64,000 nt of DNA, from NCBI GenBank assembly GCA_937775205.1, contig CALKBX010000006.1, positions 1 through 64,000 on the forward strand, given 5' to 3'. The notes beneath the pieces are model-generated. The model was given only the letters and a program-made list of their open reading frames with translations, did no database searches and was not told where the DNA came from. Shown here in pieces: positions 54,475 to 62,546 of this stretch (position 1 is the first letter of the stretch; the number at the start of each line of letters is the position of its first letter). A program made the translations under genes and the position numbers. The DNA comes from an uncultured Verrucomicrobiae bacterium. GTDB lineage: Bacteria > Verrucomicrobiota > Verrucomicrobiia > Limisphaerales > UBA1100.

Positions 54475-57400
54475 ATGCCGCCTAATTTAGTCAAGCGAGA
54501 CAGAGCGCGACTTATTCACACGCGTGAATCAAAGTCGGCGCTTGCCTTGCCGCCGCGCCAATGCAAAATTGAAGGCACACCGGTGGCCGATCCAAATCCA
54601 TTTCCCGTGCCCGAGGATGAATCCGCGCGACTTAAAATGTTGCGCGGCTTGGAGTTCACGCAAGCCAACCCGCCGGAGGCCGCTTGGAATGACTTAGTTG
54701 AGCTGGCTGCCCACATCGCCAATGCACCGAAGGCGTGGATTACGATCGTGGCCAAGGAAACGGTTCACCCCATCGCCTGTTGGGGTTGCAAAATTGAGGT
54801 GATGCCCCGAGGCAAATCGCCCTGTGCCCAAACCATCATGGCCGATGCCCCTCTGTTCGCGCCGGAAAACTTCCCGGGATTTTATGCGGGTTTTCCGATC
54901 CGCGTGAACGGTCATGCTGTGGGCACTCTGGCGGTGGAGGGAGCGGAGTCACTCGGGCTTTCCGACAAGCAAATTCGCCATTTACAACTGCTCGCCAGCC
55001 AAGCCGCTGAGCGATTGAACCTCCGGCATCGCGTGACTGCTTTGGAGACAGAAAATGCAGAATTGCTCATTCAAGAATTGGGCGTGGAAATGGCCGAAGA
55101 AAAATACCGCAGCATTTTCGAACATGTGCAGGAAGGGATTTTCCAAACGACGAGGGAGGGAGCTTTTATATCCGCGAACCCGATGCTTGCAAAAATTTAC
55201 GGGTTTGAATCTACGGATGACTTGATGGCGAATTTGAATGATATTTCCGGCCAACTTTATCTCGACCCGGAACGACGAACGGAATTTGTGAGACGCATGA
55301 ACAAGCATGACGTCATCCATGATTTCCAATCGCCGGTGCGCCGACAGGACGGAGAATTAATTTGGATTTCTGAAAATGTTCGCGCCGTGCGCAACAAAGC
55401 GGACGAATTACTCTATTTTGAGGGCACTGTGGTGGACATCACTGAACAGAAAAACACCGAGCAGGCACTGCGCACCTCGGAATTGCTTTACCATTCATTG
55501 GTGGAAATTATTCCACAGAATATTCTGCGTAAAGACAGCGAGGGCCGGTTCACTTTCGCCAATCAACGATTTTGCAAACTCAATGGCCGAACCTTTGATG
55601 AGATCATCGGCAAGACCGATCATGATTTATTCCCTAAAGATCAAGCGGATAAGTACCGGCGCGATGACCGGCGCCTGATGGAGAGTGACCAAACCTACGC
55701 GACCACTGAGATCCACATGCAACCCGACGGCACGGAACTCCACGTGGATGTGATCAAAACACCGCTTCACAATGAAGCGGGCGAAGTCACCGGCCTGCAG
55801 TGTATGTTTTGGGATGTCACCGAACGTCACCTCATGGAGGAGCAATTGGCTTATGAACGCGATTTGCTCAATGCGCTTCTGGAAAATGTCCCGGACAGAA
55901 TTTACATCAAAGACACCGAATCGCGTTTCATCAAGGGCAGCTCCGCGCTCGCCCGGCGATTGAGCCTTAATTCGGCCGATGAAATTATTGGCAAAACGGA
56001 TTACAATTTCCACCCAGAAAAACAGGCGCGCGAATTCCATGAGGATGAACAACGCGTCATCATCACTGGCAAGGCAATCATCAACAAGGTCGAGCAACAA
56101 ACCAGCGAGGAAGGCCGGGCCGTTTGGGCCTCGGTCACCAAGGTGCCTTTCCGCAACCGCTCGGGTATCATCACTGGCATCATAGGCATTTCGCGTGACA
56201 TTACCGCGCTGAAACTGGCCGAGGAAGAAAGCGCCCGCGCGCGGGATCTCGCGGTGGAAGCCGCACAGGTGAAGGCACAATTTCTCGCCGTAATGAGCCA
56301 CGAAATCCGCACGCCAATGAATGGCATCATCGGGATGATTGATTTACTGCTCTCCTCCGAGCTGTCGGAAGACCAGCGCGAGTACGCCCAAACTGTCCGC
56401 ACCAGCGCCGATGCGTTGCTGGATATTCTCAATGATATTCTGGATCTTTCAAAAATCGAGGCCGGTCGGCTCGAGCTGGAAAAGGCGGAATTTTCCCTGC
56501 GTAAGGTCTTGGAAGAAGCAGTGGAACTCCATGCCCTACGCGCAGAAGCCAACCAGATAGAACTCAACGCCAATGTGCCCGCCGAATGCGAAGGGCGCTA
56601 TCGCGGTGACGCCGGGCGCCTTCGTCAGGTGTTGCTCAATCTGGTAAGCAATGCCGTGAAGTTTACCGAGCAAGGCGAAGTGCAGATCTCGGTCGGCCGA
56701 AAACAGGAAACCGATAGCGGCATTGAGTTACAATTCTCCGTTCGCGATACCGGCCTCGGCATCACGCCCGATCAACAGGAAAAAATCTTCGATGCCTTCC
56801 GCCAAGCCGACGGCTCCACCAACCGCCGCTACGGCGGCACGGGTCTCGGCCTTTCCATTTCGCGCCAGCTCACCGAAATGATGGGCGGCCACATGTGGCT
56901 CGAAAGTGTGCCCGGAGAGGGATCCACTTTTCACTTCACGGTGCAGTTGGAAAACTTCACCCCTGAACCACCGCCCACAGACGATGAACTTATTGGCAAA
57001 AAAATACTCGTAGTGGCCCCCAACGATTTTGCCCGCGAAGCCATCGCTCAATTCGCAAACGCTTGGAAAATGGATCTCACCACTGCCGCCACTGGCGAAG
57101 GTGCCCGCCAGCGCCTCAATGAACAGGCTTGGTTCGACCTCATTCTTGTGGATCTCGCACTTGACGACGAAGACGGCCTCGATCTCGTGCAGGAAATCCA
57201 AACCCACGAGACGCATCGCGAGGCCAAATCCATCCTCCTCACTTCGCGCCGGCAAAAAGTGGATACCGGGCTACTGCGCACACTGGGCGTCGCCGGCACG
57301 CTGCTCAAACCCATGCGCCGGAGCCGCTTGCGCCAAGTGCTGGTCAATGCCCTTACCGGTAAAACGTACACACCCAAGTCCGTGGAGCGAGGCGACGCCG

Positions 57401-58146
57401 CCAGCCACCGCTCGCTCCGCGTGTTGGTGGCGGAAGACAACCCCATCAATCAACGCGTGGCCACGCTTCAGCTCAACAAGTTGGGCCACGAGCTTGATTT
57501 GCGGGAAGACGGCCAGGGCGTATTGGACACCCACCTCGGCGATTTTGACATCATTCTGATGGACTGCCAAATGCCCAACGTGGATGGCTTGGAGGCCACC
57601 CGCCAAATTCGCCAACGCGAACAAGCCAATCCTGAGCAACAACCCATTTACATTATCGCCATGACCGCCAACACGCAGGAAGATGACCGTGACGCGTGCC
57701 TCAAGGCGGGGATGGACGATTTCATTTCGAAACCCGTGCAGCTCAACGAGCTCGAACGCGCGCTCAATAAATCCCTCGGCCTCGATCCTGGGATAGAGCA
57801 GGACGCTCCCAGCGCAGTGTTGCTCGACCAAACTCAGCTCGACCAGTTTCGCGTCAATGACAACAACGATATGCTTCGTGAGTTGGTTTCGATGTACCTT
57901 ACCGAAACCAACGGACAAATTGACTCGCTCTCCACTCAACAGAACCCCGACACGGTGGCGCGCATTGCCCACCAACTCAAAGGCAGCAGCGCGAATCTCG
58001 GCGCGCGCCGATTGGCCGATGCCTTTTCGCGTCTTGAGGAAACCGCCAAAGCCGGCGACCTCGCCCCGGCCAGCGATTTGCTGGCGGAAATTCGCGGCAC
58101 CTTTGATCGCACCCGCGTGAAATTTAACGCCCTCCTCGCCGAATGA
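54475..58146 (+). CDS. Hybrid sensor histidine kinase (GAF-PAS3-HisKA-HATPase-REC-REC-HPt)
   Basis: A 1223-residue soluble hybrid kinase with no membrane segment. Domains: GAF at about 35-185 (PKAWITIVAKETVHPIACWG), PAS at about 205-330, 335-460 and 465-585, HisKA with the phospho-His at H609 (MSHEIRTPMNGIIGMIDLLL), HATPase_c at about 710-825 (LLNLVSNAVKFTEQGEVQIS, GGTGLGLSIS). The first receiver (842-960) lacks the acidic pair (VVAPNDF, A848-P849) and is probably inactive. The second (983-1105) is complete with D1030 in IILMDCQMPNVDG and FISKPV. The HPt domain carries H1166 in IAHQLKGSSANLG. No response regulator is adjacent. GTG 54583 is an alternative start. Confidence 0.95.
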   Translation: MPPNLVKRDRARLIHTRESKSALALPPRQCKIEGTPVADPNPFPVPEDESARLKMLRGLEFTQANPPEAAWNDLVELAAHIANAPKAWITIVAKETVHPIACWGCKIEVMPRGKSPCAQTIMADAPLFAPENFPGFYAGFPIRVNGHAVGTLAVEGAESLGLSDKQIRHLQLLASQAAERLNLRHRVTALETENAELLIQELGVEMAEEKYRSIFEHVQEGIFQTTREGAFISANPMLAKIYGFESTDDLMANLNDISGQLYLDPERRTEFVRRMNKHDVIHDFQSPVRRQDGELIWISENVRAVRNKADELLYFEGTVVDITEQKNTEQALRTSELLYHSLVEIIPQNILRKDSEGRFTFANQRFCKLNGRTFDEIIGKTDHDLFPKDQADKYRRDDRRLMESDQTYATTEIHMQPDGTELHVDVIKTPLHNEAGEVTGLQCMFWDVTERHLMEEQLAYERDLLNALLENVPDRIYIKDTESRFIKGSSALARRLSLNSADEIIGKTDYNFHPEKQAREFHEDEQRVIITGKAIINKVEQQTSEEGRAVWASVTKVPFRNRSGIITGIIGISRDITALKLAEEESARARDLAVEAAQVKAQFLAVMSHEIRTPMNGIIGMIDLLLSSELSEDQREYAQTVRTSADALLDILNDILDLSKIEAGRLELEKAEFSLRKVLEEAVELHALRAEANQIELNANVPAECEGRYRGDAGRLRQVLLNLVSNAVKFTEQGEVQISVGRKQETDSGIELQFSVRDTGLGITPDQQEKIFDAFRQADGSTNRRYGGTGLGLSISRQLTEMMGGHMWLESVPGEGSTFHFTVQLENFTPEPPPTDDELIGKKILVVAPNDFAREAIAQFANAWKMDLTTAATGEGARQRLNEQAWFDLILVDLALDDEDGLDLVQEIQTHETHREAKSILLTSRRQKVDTGLLRTLGVAGTLLKPMRRSRLRQVLVNALTGKTYTPKSVERGDAASHRSLRVLVAEDNPINQRVATLQLNKLGHELDLREDGQGVLDTHLGDFDIILMDCQMPNVDGLEATRQIRQREQANPEQQPIYIIAMTANTQEDDRDACLKAGMDDFISKPVQLNELERALNKSLGLDPGIEQDAPSAVLLDQTQLDQFRVNDNNDMLRELVSMYLTETNGQIDSLSTQQNPDTVARIAHQLKGSSANLGARRLADAFSRLEETAKAGDLAPASDLLAEIRGTFDRTRVKFNALLAE

Positions 58147-58191
58147 GCGTTCCCTTTGACAACCTTCCCCGCCAGACCTAGATTTACCCCA

Positions 58192-58692
58192 ATGGAAGCA
58201 CTGCACGCGCCCTGGCGCATCGAATATATCCTCGGCCCCAAACGCCACGAAGGCCCCGATGGCGATGTCTCCATTTTCACGGTGATCGCGCAATCCGGCG
58301 ATGACGTTGCCAACAACGTGATTGCCCGCGGCAAAACCTGTTTTGCGGTGATGAATAATTTCCCCTACAATGCCGGGCACCTCCTGATTGTGCCCTATCG
58401 AGAGGTGCCTGATTTGGCTGATCTCACTGAAGAAGAACTGCTCGAGCTGATGCAACTTTGCCGCCGCTGCCAAGCCGCGCTGCGCGAGACGATGAATCCC
58501 GGTGGATTCAACATCGGCCTCAACCTCGGCTCAGCCGCCGGAGCGGGCATTGGGGAACATTTACATTTGCACGTGGTGCCTCGCTGGGATGGCGACACCA
58601 ACTTCATGCCCGCCCTCGGCCAAACCGCCGTCATCCCCGAAGCCGTCGCCGAGACGGCTGCCAAACTCCGCACTGCCCTCGCCCAAACTTAG
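58192..58692 (+). CDS. HIT family hydrolase (Ap4A-type)
   Basis: A 166-residue histidine-triad protein; the family hydrolyses or phosphorolyses nucleotide phosphoesters such as diadenosine tetraphosphate. The HIT motif is H-L-H-L-H-V-V-P-R-W in GAGIGEHLHLHVVPRW, with FAVMNNFPYNAGHLLIVPYR and GFNIGLNLGSAAG upstream, typical of the bacterial Ap4A phosphorylase-like subgroup. ATG 58192 is the normal start (MEALHAPWRIEYILGPK). It is the first gene of a tight plus-strand set with phoH, ybeY and recO. Confidence 0.94.
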   Translation: MEALHAPWRIEYILGPKRHEGPDGDVSIFTVIAQSGDDVANNVIARGKTCFAVMNNFPYNAGHLLIVPYREVPDLADLTEEELLELMQLCRRCQAALRETMNPGGFNIGLNLGSAAGAGIGEHLHLHVVPRWDGDTNFMPALGQTAVIPEAVAETAAKLRTALAQT

Positions 58693-58693
58693 C

Positions 58694-59650
58694 ATGCCAA
58701 CCATCACCCTCACTTTCGACAGCGCCCGACAAGCCCAACAGTTGTTCGATAACGAACCACAAAACCTCAAGCTCCTGAAGGAGCAACTCGAGGTGAACGC
58801 CACAGCGCGCGAGGGCTGGATCAAACTTGAGGGCGAAGAGGACGCGCTCAATCATGCCCGGGAAGTTTTTAATTCCCTCCGTCAACAATTGGATTCCGGC
58901 CAGCGCCCGCGCCAACGCGAAATTCTTAAGGCCATCGAAACGGTAAAAGAAAACGGCACCGACGCCCTCAAGAGCCTCAATACCCAGCGCATCACCACTT
59001 CCCCGCGCAAGCCACAGGTGATGCCAAAAACCCTCGGCCAAAAAACATATCTCGATGCCATCGCCTCTCACGATGTCACCTTCGGCATTGGCCCCGCCGG
59101 CACCGGCAAAACCTATCTCGCCATGGCCATGGCCGTCAGCGCGCTGCACCGCGGCGAAGTCTCGCGCATCATTCTCACCCGCCCCGCGGTGGAAGCCGGC
59201 GAAGCGCTTGGCTTCCTGCCCGGTGATTTGCGCGAAAAACTCAGCCCCTATTTGCGTCCGCTGCACGATGCGCTCACCGATATGATGCCTGTGGAGGAAG
59301 TGCAAAAACACATGGAACGCGAGACCATCGAGATCGCCCCGCTCGCCTACATGCGCGGCCGAACACTCAACAACGCCTTTGTGATTCTCGATGAAGCACA
59401 GAACACCACCAACGAGCAGATGTTCATGTTCCTCACGCGATTGGGCTACCACTCTAAATCCGTGATCACCGGCGACCCGACGCAGGTGGACCTCCCCGCA
59501 TCAAAGCAATCGGGCCTGATCGAGGCGCTCCTTAACCTTAAAAATGAAGAAGGAATTTGTGTTGTTGAATTTGGCATAAAAGATGTCGTGCGCCATCCGC
59601 TCGTGCAGCAAATCATCGAGGCCTATGAAACCCACCGCACCAAATCATGA
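58694..59650 (+). CDS. PhoH family ATPase
   Basis: A 318-residue PhoH-like P-loop ATPase, thought to act in RNA metabolism. The KH-like N-terminal region covers about 1-110 (WIKLEGEEDALNHAREVFNS). The ATPase domain has Walker A in FGIGPAGTGKTYLAMAMAV, SRIILTRPAVEAGEALGFLP, Walker B NNAFVILDEAQNTTNEQMFM, and SVITGDPTQVDLPASKQSGL. Length and order are normal. One base separates the HIT stop from its ATG region, and the stop overlaps the ybeY start by ATGA. The phoH-ybeY order is conserved in many bacteria and points to ribosome and RNA quality control. Confidence 0.95.
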   Translation: MPTITLTFDSARQAQQLFDNEPQNLKLLKEQLEVNATAREGWIKLEGEEDALNHAREVFNSLRQQLDSGQRPRQREILKAIETVKENGTDALKSLNTQRITTSPRKPQVMPKTLGQKTYLDAIASHDVTFGIGPAGTGKTYLAMAMAVSALHRGEVSRIILTRPAVEAGEALGFLPGDLREKLSPYLRPLHDALTDMMPVEEVQKHMERETIEIAPLAYMRGRTLNNAFVILDEAQNTTNEQMFMFLTRLGYHSKSVITGDPTQVDLPASKQSGLIEALLNLKNEEGICVVEFGIKDVVRHPLVQQIIEAYETHRTKS

Positions 59651-60099
59651 AACACATCAGCGCCCGCAACATGCAACGGCGCCATCCCGTAGCCTCCCGC
59701 GAGGTCCGCAAAGTGGCGGGTCTCCTGATGGATGAATTGCTGGAGATTGAGGCTTATGATTTATCCATTCTGTTTGTGAACGAAACCCGAATGGCCCAGC
59801 TCAACAAAGCTCACCTCCAACACGAAGGCCCCACAGACATCATCACTTTTGATTATTGCACCCCCGCCCTGCTCCACGGCGAATTGGTCATATGTCCCGC
59901 CGTGGCCAGCAAGCACGCTCAAAAATACCGCGCCAGCCTTGGCCGCGAACTGGCGCGTTACATCATTCACGGCGTGCTTCACCTTCGCGGTTTTGATGAT
60001 CAAACGCCCGCCGCCCGCCGCAAAATGAAACGCGAGGAAAACCGGCTCTTGCAAAAACTCGCGCGGCGTTTTCCAGTAGACTCCCTTACCCATGGATGA
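59647..60099 (+). CDS. ybeY: rRNA maturation/endoribonuclease YbeY
   Basis: A 150-residue single-strand endoribonuclease-like protein used in 16S rRNA 3' processing and 70S quality control. Family marks are LSILFVNETRMAQLNKAHLQ, GPTDIITFDY and the metal site in RYIIHGVLHLRGFDDQ. The first two His of H-x3-H are present, but the third His of the canonical H-x3-H-x5-H is Asp here. It overlaps phoH by ATGA and recO by 8 nt. Assignment is supported by both sequence and neighbours. Confidence 0.92.
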   Translation: MKHISARNMQRRHPVASREVRKVAGLLMDELLEIEAYDLSILFVNETRMAQLNKAHLQHEGPTDIITFDYCTPALLHGELVICPAVASKHAQKYRASLGRELARYIIHGVLHLRGFDDQTPAARRKMKREENRLLQKLARRFPVDSLTHG

Positions 60100-60733
60100 A
60101 AATGCTCACGGCGTGATCCTGCGTGTCCGGCCCTTGACCGAGACGAGCTTGATTGTCCATTGGCTCACCCCTGAACACGGCCGCCTCGGCACCGTTGCCA
60201 AAGGCGCGCGCCGGGCCAAGAGCCCCTTCCGCGGAAAACTGGATTTGCTGTTTGAAGGCGAATTAGCTTTTCGCCGCAGTCGGAAATCCGACCTGCACAT
60301 TTTGAGCGAAGTAAACATTGAAGCTACCCACGCCAGCCTGCGCGACGACATCTTGCGTCTGCAACTGCTCGCCTATGCCACTCGCTTTATCGAGTGCGCC
60401 ACCGAGCCGGAAAATTCATTGCCCGGCATCCACGCCATTTTCTCAACGCTACTCAACCATCTCGATACCCATACCACACGCCCCGCCCTCGTTTACGCGC
60501 TGGAAATTAAACTACTTAACGAACTCGGCCTCGCGCCTTCCCTTGATGAAACCCGCCTCAAAGACGGCACTCGCGATCTGCTCGAACACCTCGCCATTCT
60601 TAATTGGGACACCATCACCCAACTCAAACCCACCCGCTCCCAAGCCGAAGCCGCCCGCCAATTCCTCGGCAACTTCATCCAACAAAACCTCGGCAACATC
60701 CCCAAAGGCCGCGACACCGCGCTGGGGATTTGA
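60092..60733 (+). CDS. recO: DNA repair protein RecO
   Basis: A 213-residue RecO-type protein that helps load RecA in gap repair (RecFOR path). The N-terminal OB-fold is clear: GVILRVRPLTETSLIVHWLT, PEHGRLGTVAKGARRAKSPF, GKLDLLFEGELAFRRSRKSD. The helical C-terminal part follows (LLAYATRFIECATEPE, ALVYALEIKLLNELGLAPSL). No Cys zinc site is present, and the protein is somewhat shorter than E. coli RecO. It starts 8 nt inside the end of ybeY. A REP-like palindrome follows the stop. Confidence 0.9.
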   Translation: MDENAHGVILRVRPLTETSLIVHWLTPEHGRLGTVAKGARRAKSPFRGKLDLLFEGELAFRRSRKSDLHILSEVNIEATHASLRDDILRLQLLAYATRFIECATEPENSLPGIHAIFSTLLNHLDTHTTRPALVYALEIKLLNELGLAPSLDETRLKDGTRDLLEHLAILNWDTITQLKPTRSQAEAARQFLGNFIQQNLGNIPKGRDTALGI

Positions 60734-60739
60734 CTTCAG

Positions 60740-60794
60740 TAGCGCAGGTTTTCAACCTGCATTTCGAAAACGTGCAGAATTAAATTCTGCGCTA
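60740..60794. repeat. REP-like double palindrome between recO and ispG
   Basis: Outer arms TAGCGCAG and CTGCGCTA are perfect inverted repeats. Inside are two hairpins, GCAGGTT-TTC-AACCTGC and GCAGAAT-TAA-ATTCTGC. It fills the gap between convergent recO and ispG and supplies the TAG stop of ispG at 60792-60794. It probably also limits read-through both ways. Confidence 0.7.
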
Positions 60795-62546
60795 GACAGC
60801 CACTGCATCCACCCATTTATCATGCTCGCGAATGAGATCTACGAGGCTTTCCACCGCGTCCGCTTCGGGGATGTTGAAACGTACCGGTTCGCGGCCAACA
60901 TATAAATTAATCTTCCCCGGCGCGCCGCCCACGTAGCCAAAATCCGCATCCGCCATTTCGCCGGGGCCATTGACGATGCAGCCCATAATCGCAATCTTCA
61001 CGCCCTTGAGATGTTCCGTTCGCGCCTTGATGCGGGCGGTCACTTCCTGCAAATCAAACAACGTCCGCCCGCAACTCGGACACGCCACGTAGTCCGTCTT
61101 GAACGACCGACATCCCGCCGCCTGCAAAATATTAAATGCCAGCCGCAGCGACTGACCCACGCCACTTTCGCCACGCACCAGAATGGCATCGCCAATACCG
61201 TCGCACAATAACGACCCAATCACGACCGACGCGCGCAGCAGCGCGATGTTCGGCTCCAGCGCGACTTCGCCGAATCTCAGGCAATCCTTCAATAAAATTG
61301 GATTGCGCGCGCCCATCGATTTCAAACGCCCGCCCAACAAACGAAAGGCGGTGATGGCGGGCAACTCCAAATCATCGCGCACCGTGATGAGTTGCGTGTC
61401 GCAATTCACCGTGAAATCCTCGCGCGGATCCACTTCCATTACATTAAGGTTTTCGTAAACAGCTTCGGGCCGCACATCCGCGCCGGGCTTGATGCGGGGC
61501 GCAAGCTTCTCCCACGCGGCCTCAGTGACCACCACGCGGATGGTTTGTTCGCCACCGCATTTCACATCATCGGTTAAATCAATTTCCGGCGTGGCGCGTC
61601 TGCAAAAATCAAAAGGGTCAAATGCCACCGGCACGTCGGGCACGTCTGAATCACCGCAAGTCAATTCCGGAATTTGCGCGATGAGATCCGCGCACACGGC
61701 AATTTCATTCGGCGAATCCTCCGTCAGTGAAACGCGAATGGTATCGCCCAACCCATCGCACAGCAGCGAGCCAATGCCTATCGCGCTCTTGATGCGGCCA
61801 TCCTCGCCCTCGCCCGCTTCGGTGACGCCGAGGTGCAGCGGATAATTCCAATCCGGCCCCAACTCCGCCAAGCGCGCAGCAAGCAATCGATAGCATTCGA
61901 TCATCACCTTTGGGTTACTCGACTTCATCGAAAATTTGAAATTGTGAAAATCCAAATCTCGCGCGATACGGGCAAACTCCAGCGCGCTCTCCACCATTCC
62001 CAACGGCGTGTCGCCAAAGCGGTTCATAATCCGATCGCTCAACGAGCCGTGATTGGTACCAATCCGTAGCGCCCGCCCGCGGGTTTTGCATTCCTCCACA
62101 AGCGGCGCAAACTGCTCCTCGATGCGCGCGAGTTCCAAAGCGTATTGTTCGTCCGTATATTCGCGGGTGATAAATTTTTTGGAATCGGCGTAGTTGCCCG
62201 GATTCACCCGAACCATCTCGCACCATTTCACCGCTTCCAGCGCGGCATCCGGCTTGAAATGAATATCCGCCACAACCGGCACATTCGATCCGCGCGCGCG
62301 AATGCCGGCCACGATCGGTTCAAGATTTGCCGCATACTTTTTGGTTTGCGCGGTGATGCGAACGATTTGGCAACCGACCTCCACCAACGCCACCGACTGC
62401 TCCACGCACGCATCCGTATCCAGCGTGCTGCAGGTGATCATGGATTGTTGAACGATGGGCTCGCCGCCGCCCACCACCACTTCGCCAACCGTCACCGGAC
62501 GCGTTTCCCGACGCGCGTGGCGGTACGGTGAGGCGCAGTAGTCCAT
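60792..62546 (-). CDS. ispG: 4-hydroxy-3-methylbut-2-enyl diphosphate synthase (long form)
   Basis: Iron-sulfur enzyme of the MEP isoprenoid pathway. The 584-residue product is the long three-domain form known from plants, Chlamydiae and Bacteroidetes, against about 370 residues in E. coli. The TIM-barrel part has GGGEPIVQQSMITCSTLDTD, VPVVADIHFKPDAALEAVKW, RVNPGNYADS and RIGTNHGSLSDRIMNRFGDT. The middle insert is at about 290-480. The C-terminal domain binds the 4Fe-4S cluster with CPSCGRTLFDLQ and MGCIVNGPGEMADADFGYVG. It begins directly after the TAA of rseP (TAAATG). Confidence 0.96.
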   Translation of the reverse strand: MDYCASPYRHARRETRPVTVGEVVVGGGEPIVQQSMITCSTLDTDACVEQSVALVEVGCQIVRITAQTKKYAANLEPIVAGIRARGSNVPVVADIHFKPDAALEAVKWCEMVRVNPGNYADSKKFITREYTDEQYALELARIEEQFAPLVEECKTRGRALRIGTNHGSLSDRIMNRFGDTPLGMVESALEFARIARDLDFHNFKFSMKSSNPKVMIECYRLLAARLAELGPDWNYPLHLGVTEAGEGEDGRIKSAIGIGSLLCDGLGDTIRVSLTEDSPNEIAVCADLIAQIPELTCGDSDVPDVPVAFDPFDFCRRATPEIDLTDDVKCGGEQTIRVVVTEAAWEKLAPRIKPGADVRPEAVYENLNVMEVDPREDFTVNCDTQLITVRDDLELPAITAFRLLGGRLKSMGARNPILLKDCLRFGEVALEPNIALLRASVVIGSLLCDGIGDAILVRGESGVGQSLRLAFNILQAAGCRSFKTDYVACPSCGRTLFDLQEVTARIKARTEHLKGVKIAIMGCIVNGPGEMADADFGYVGGAPGKINLYVGREPVRFNIPEADAVESLVDLIREHDKWVDAVAV

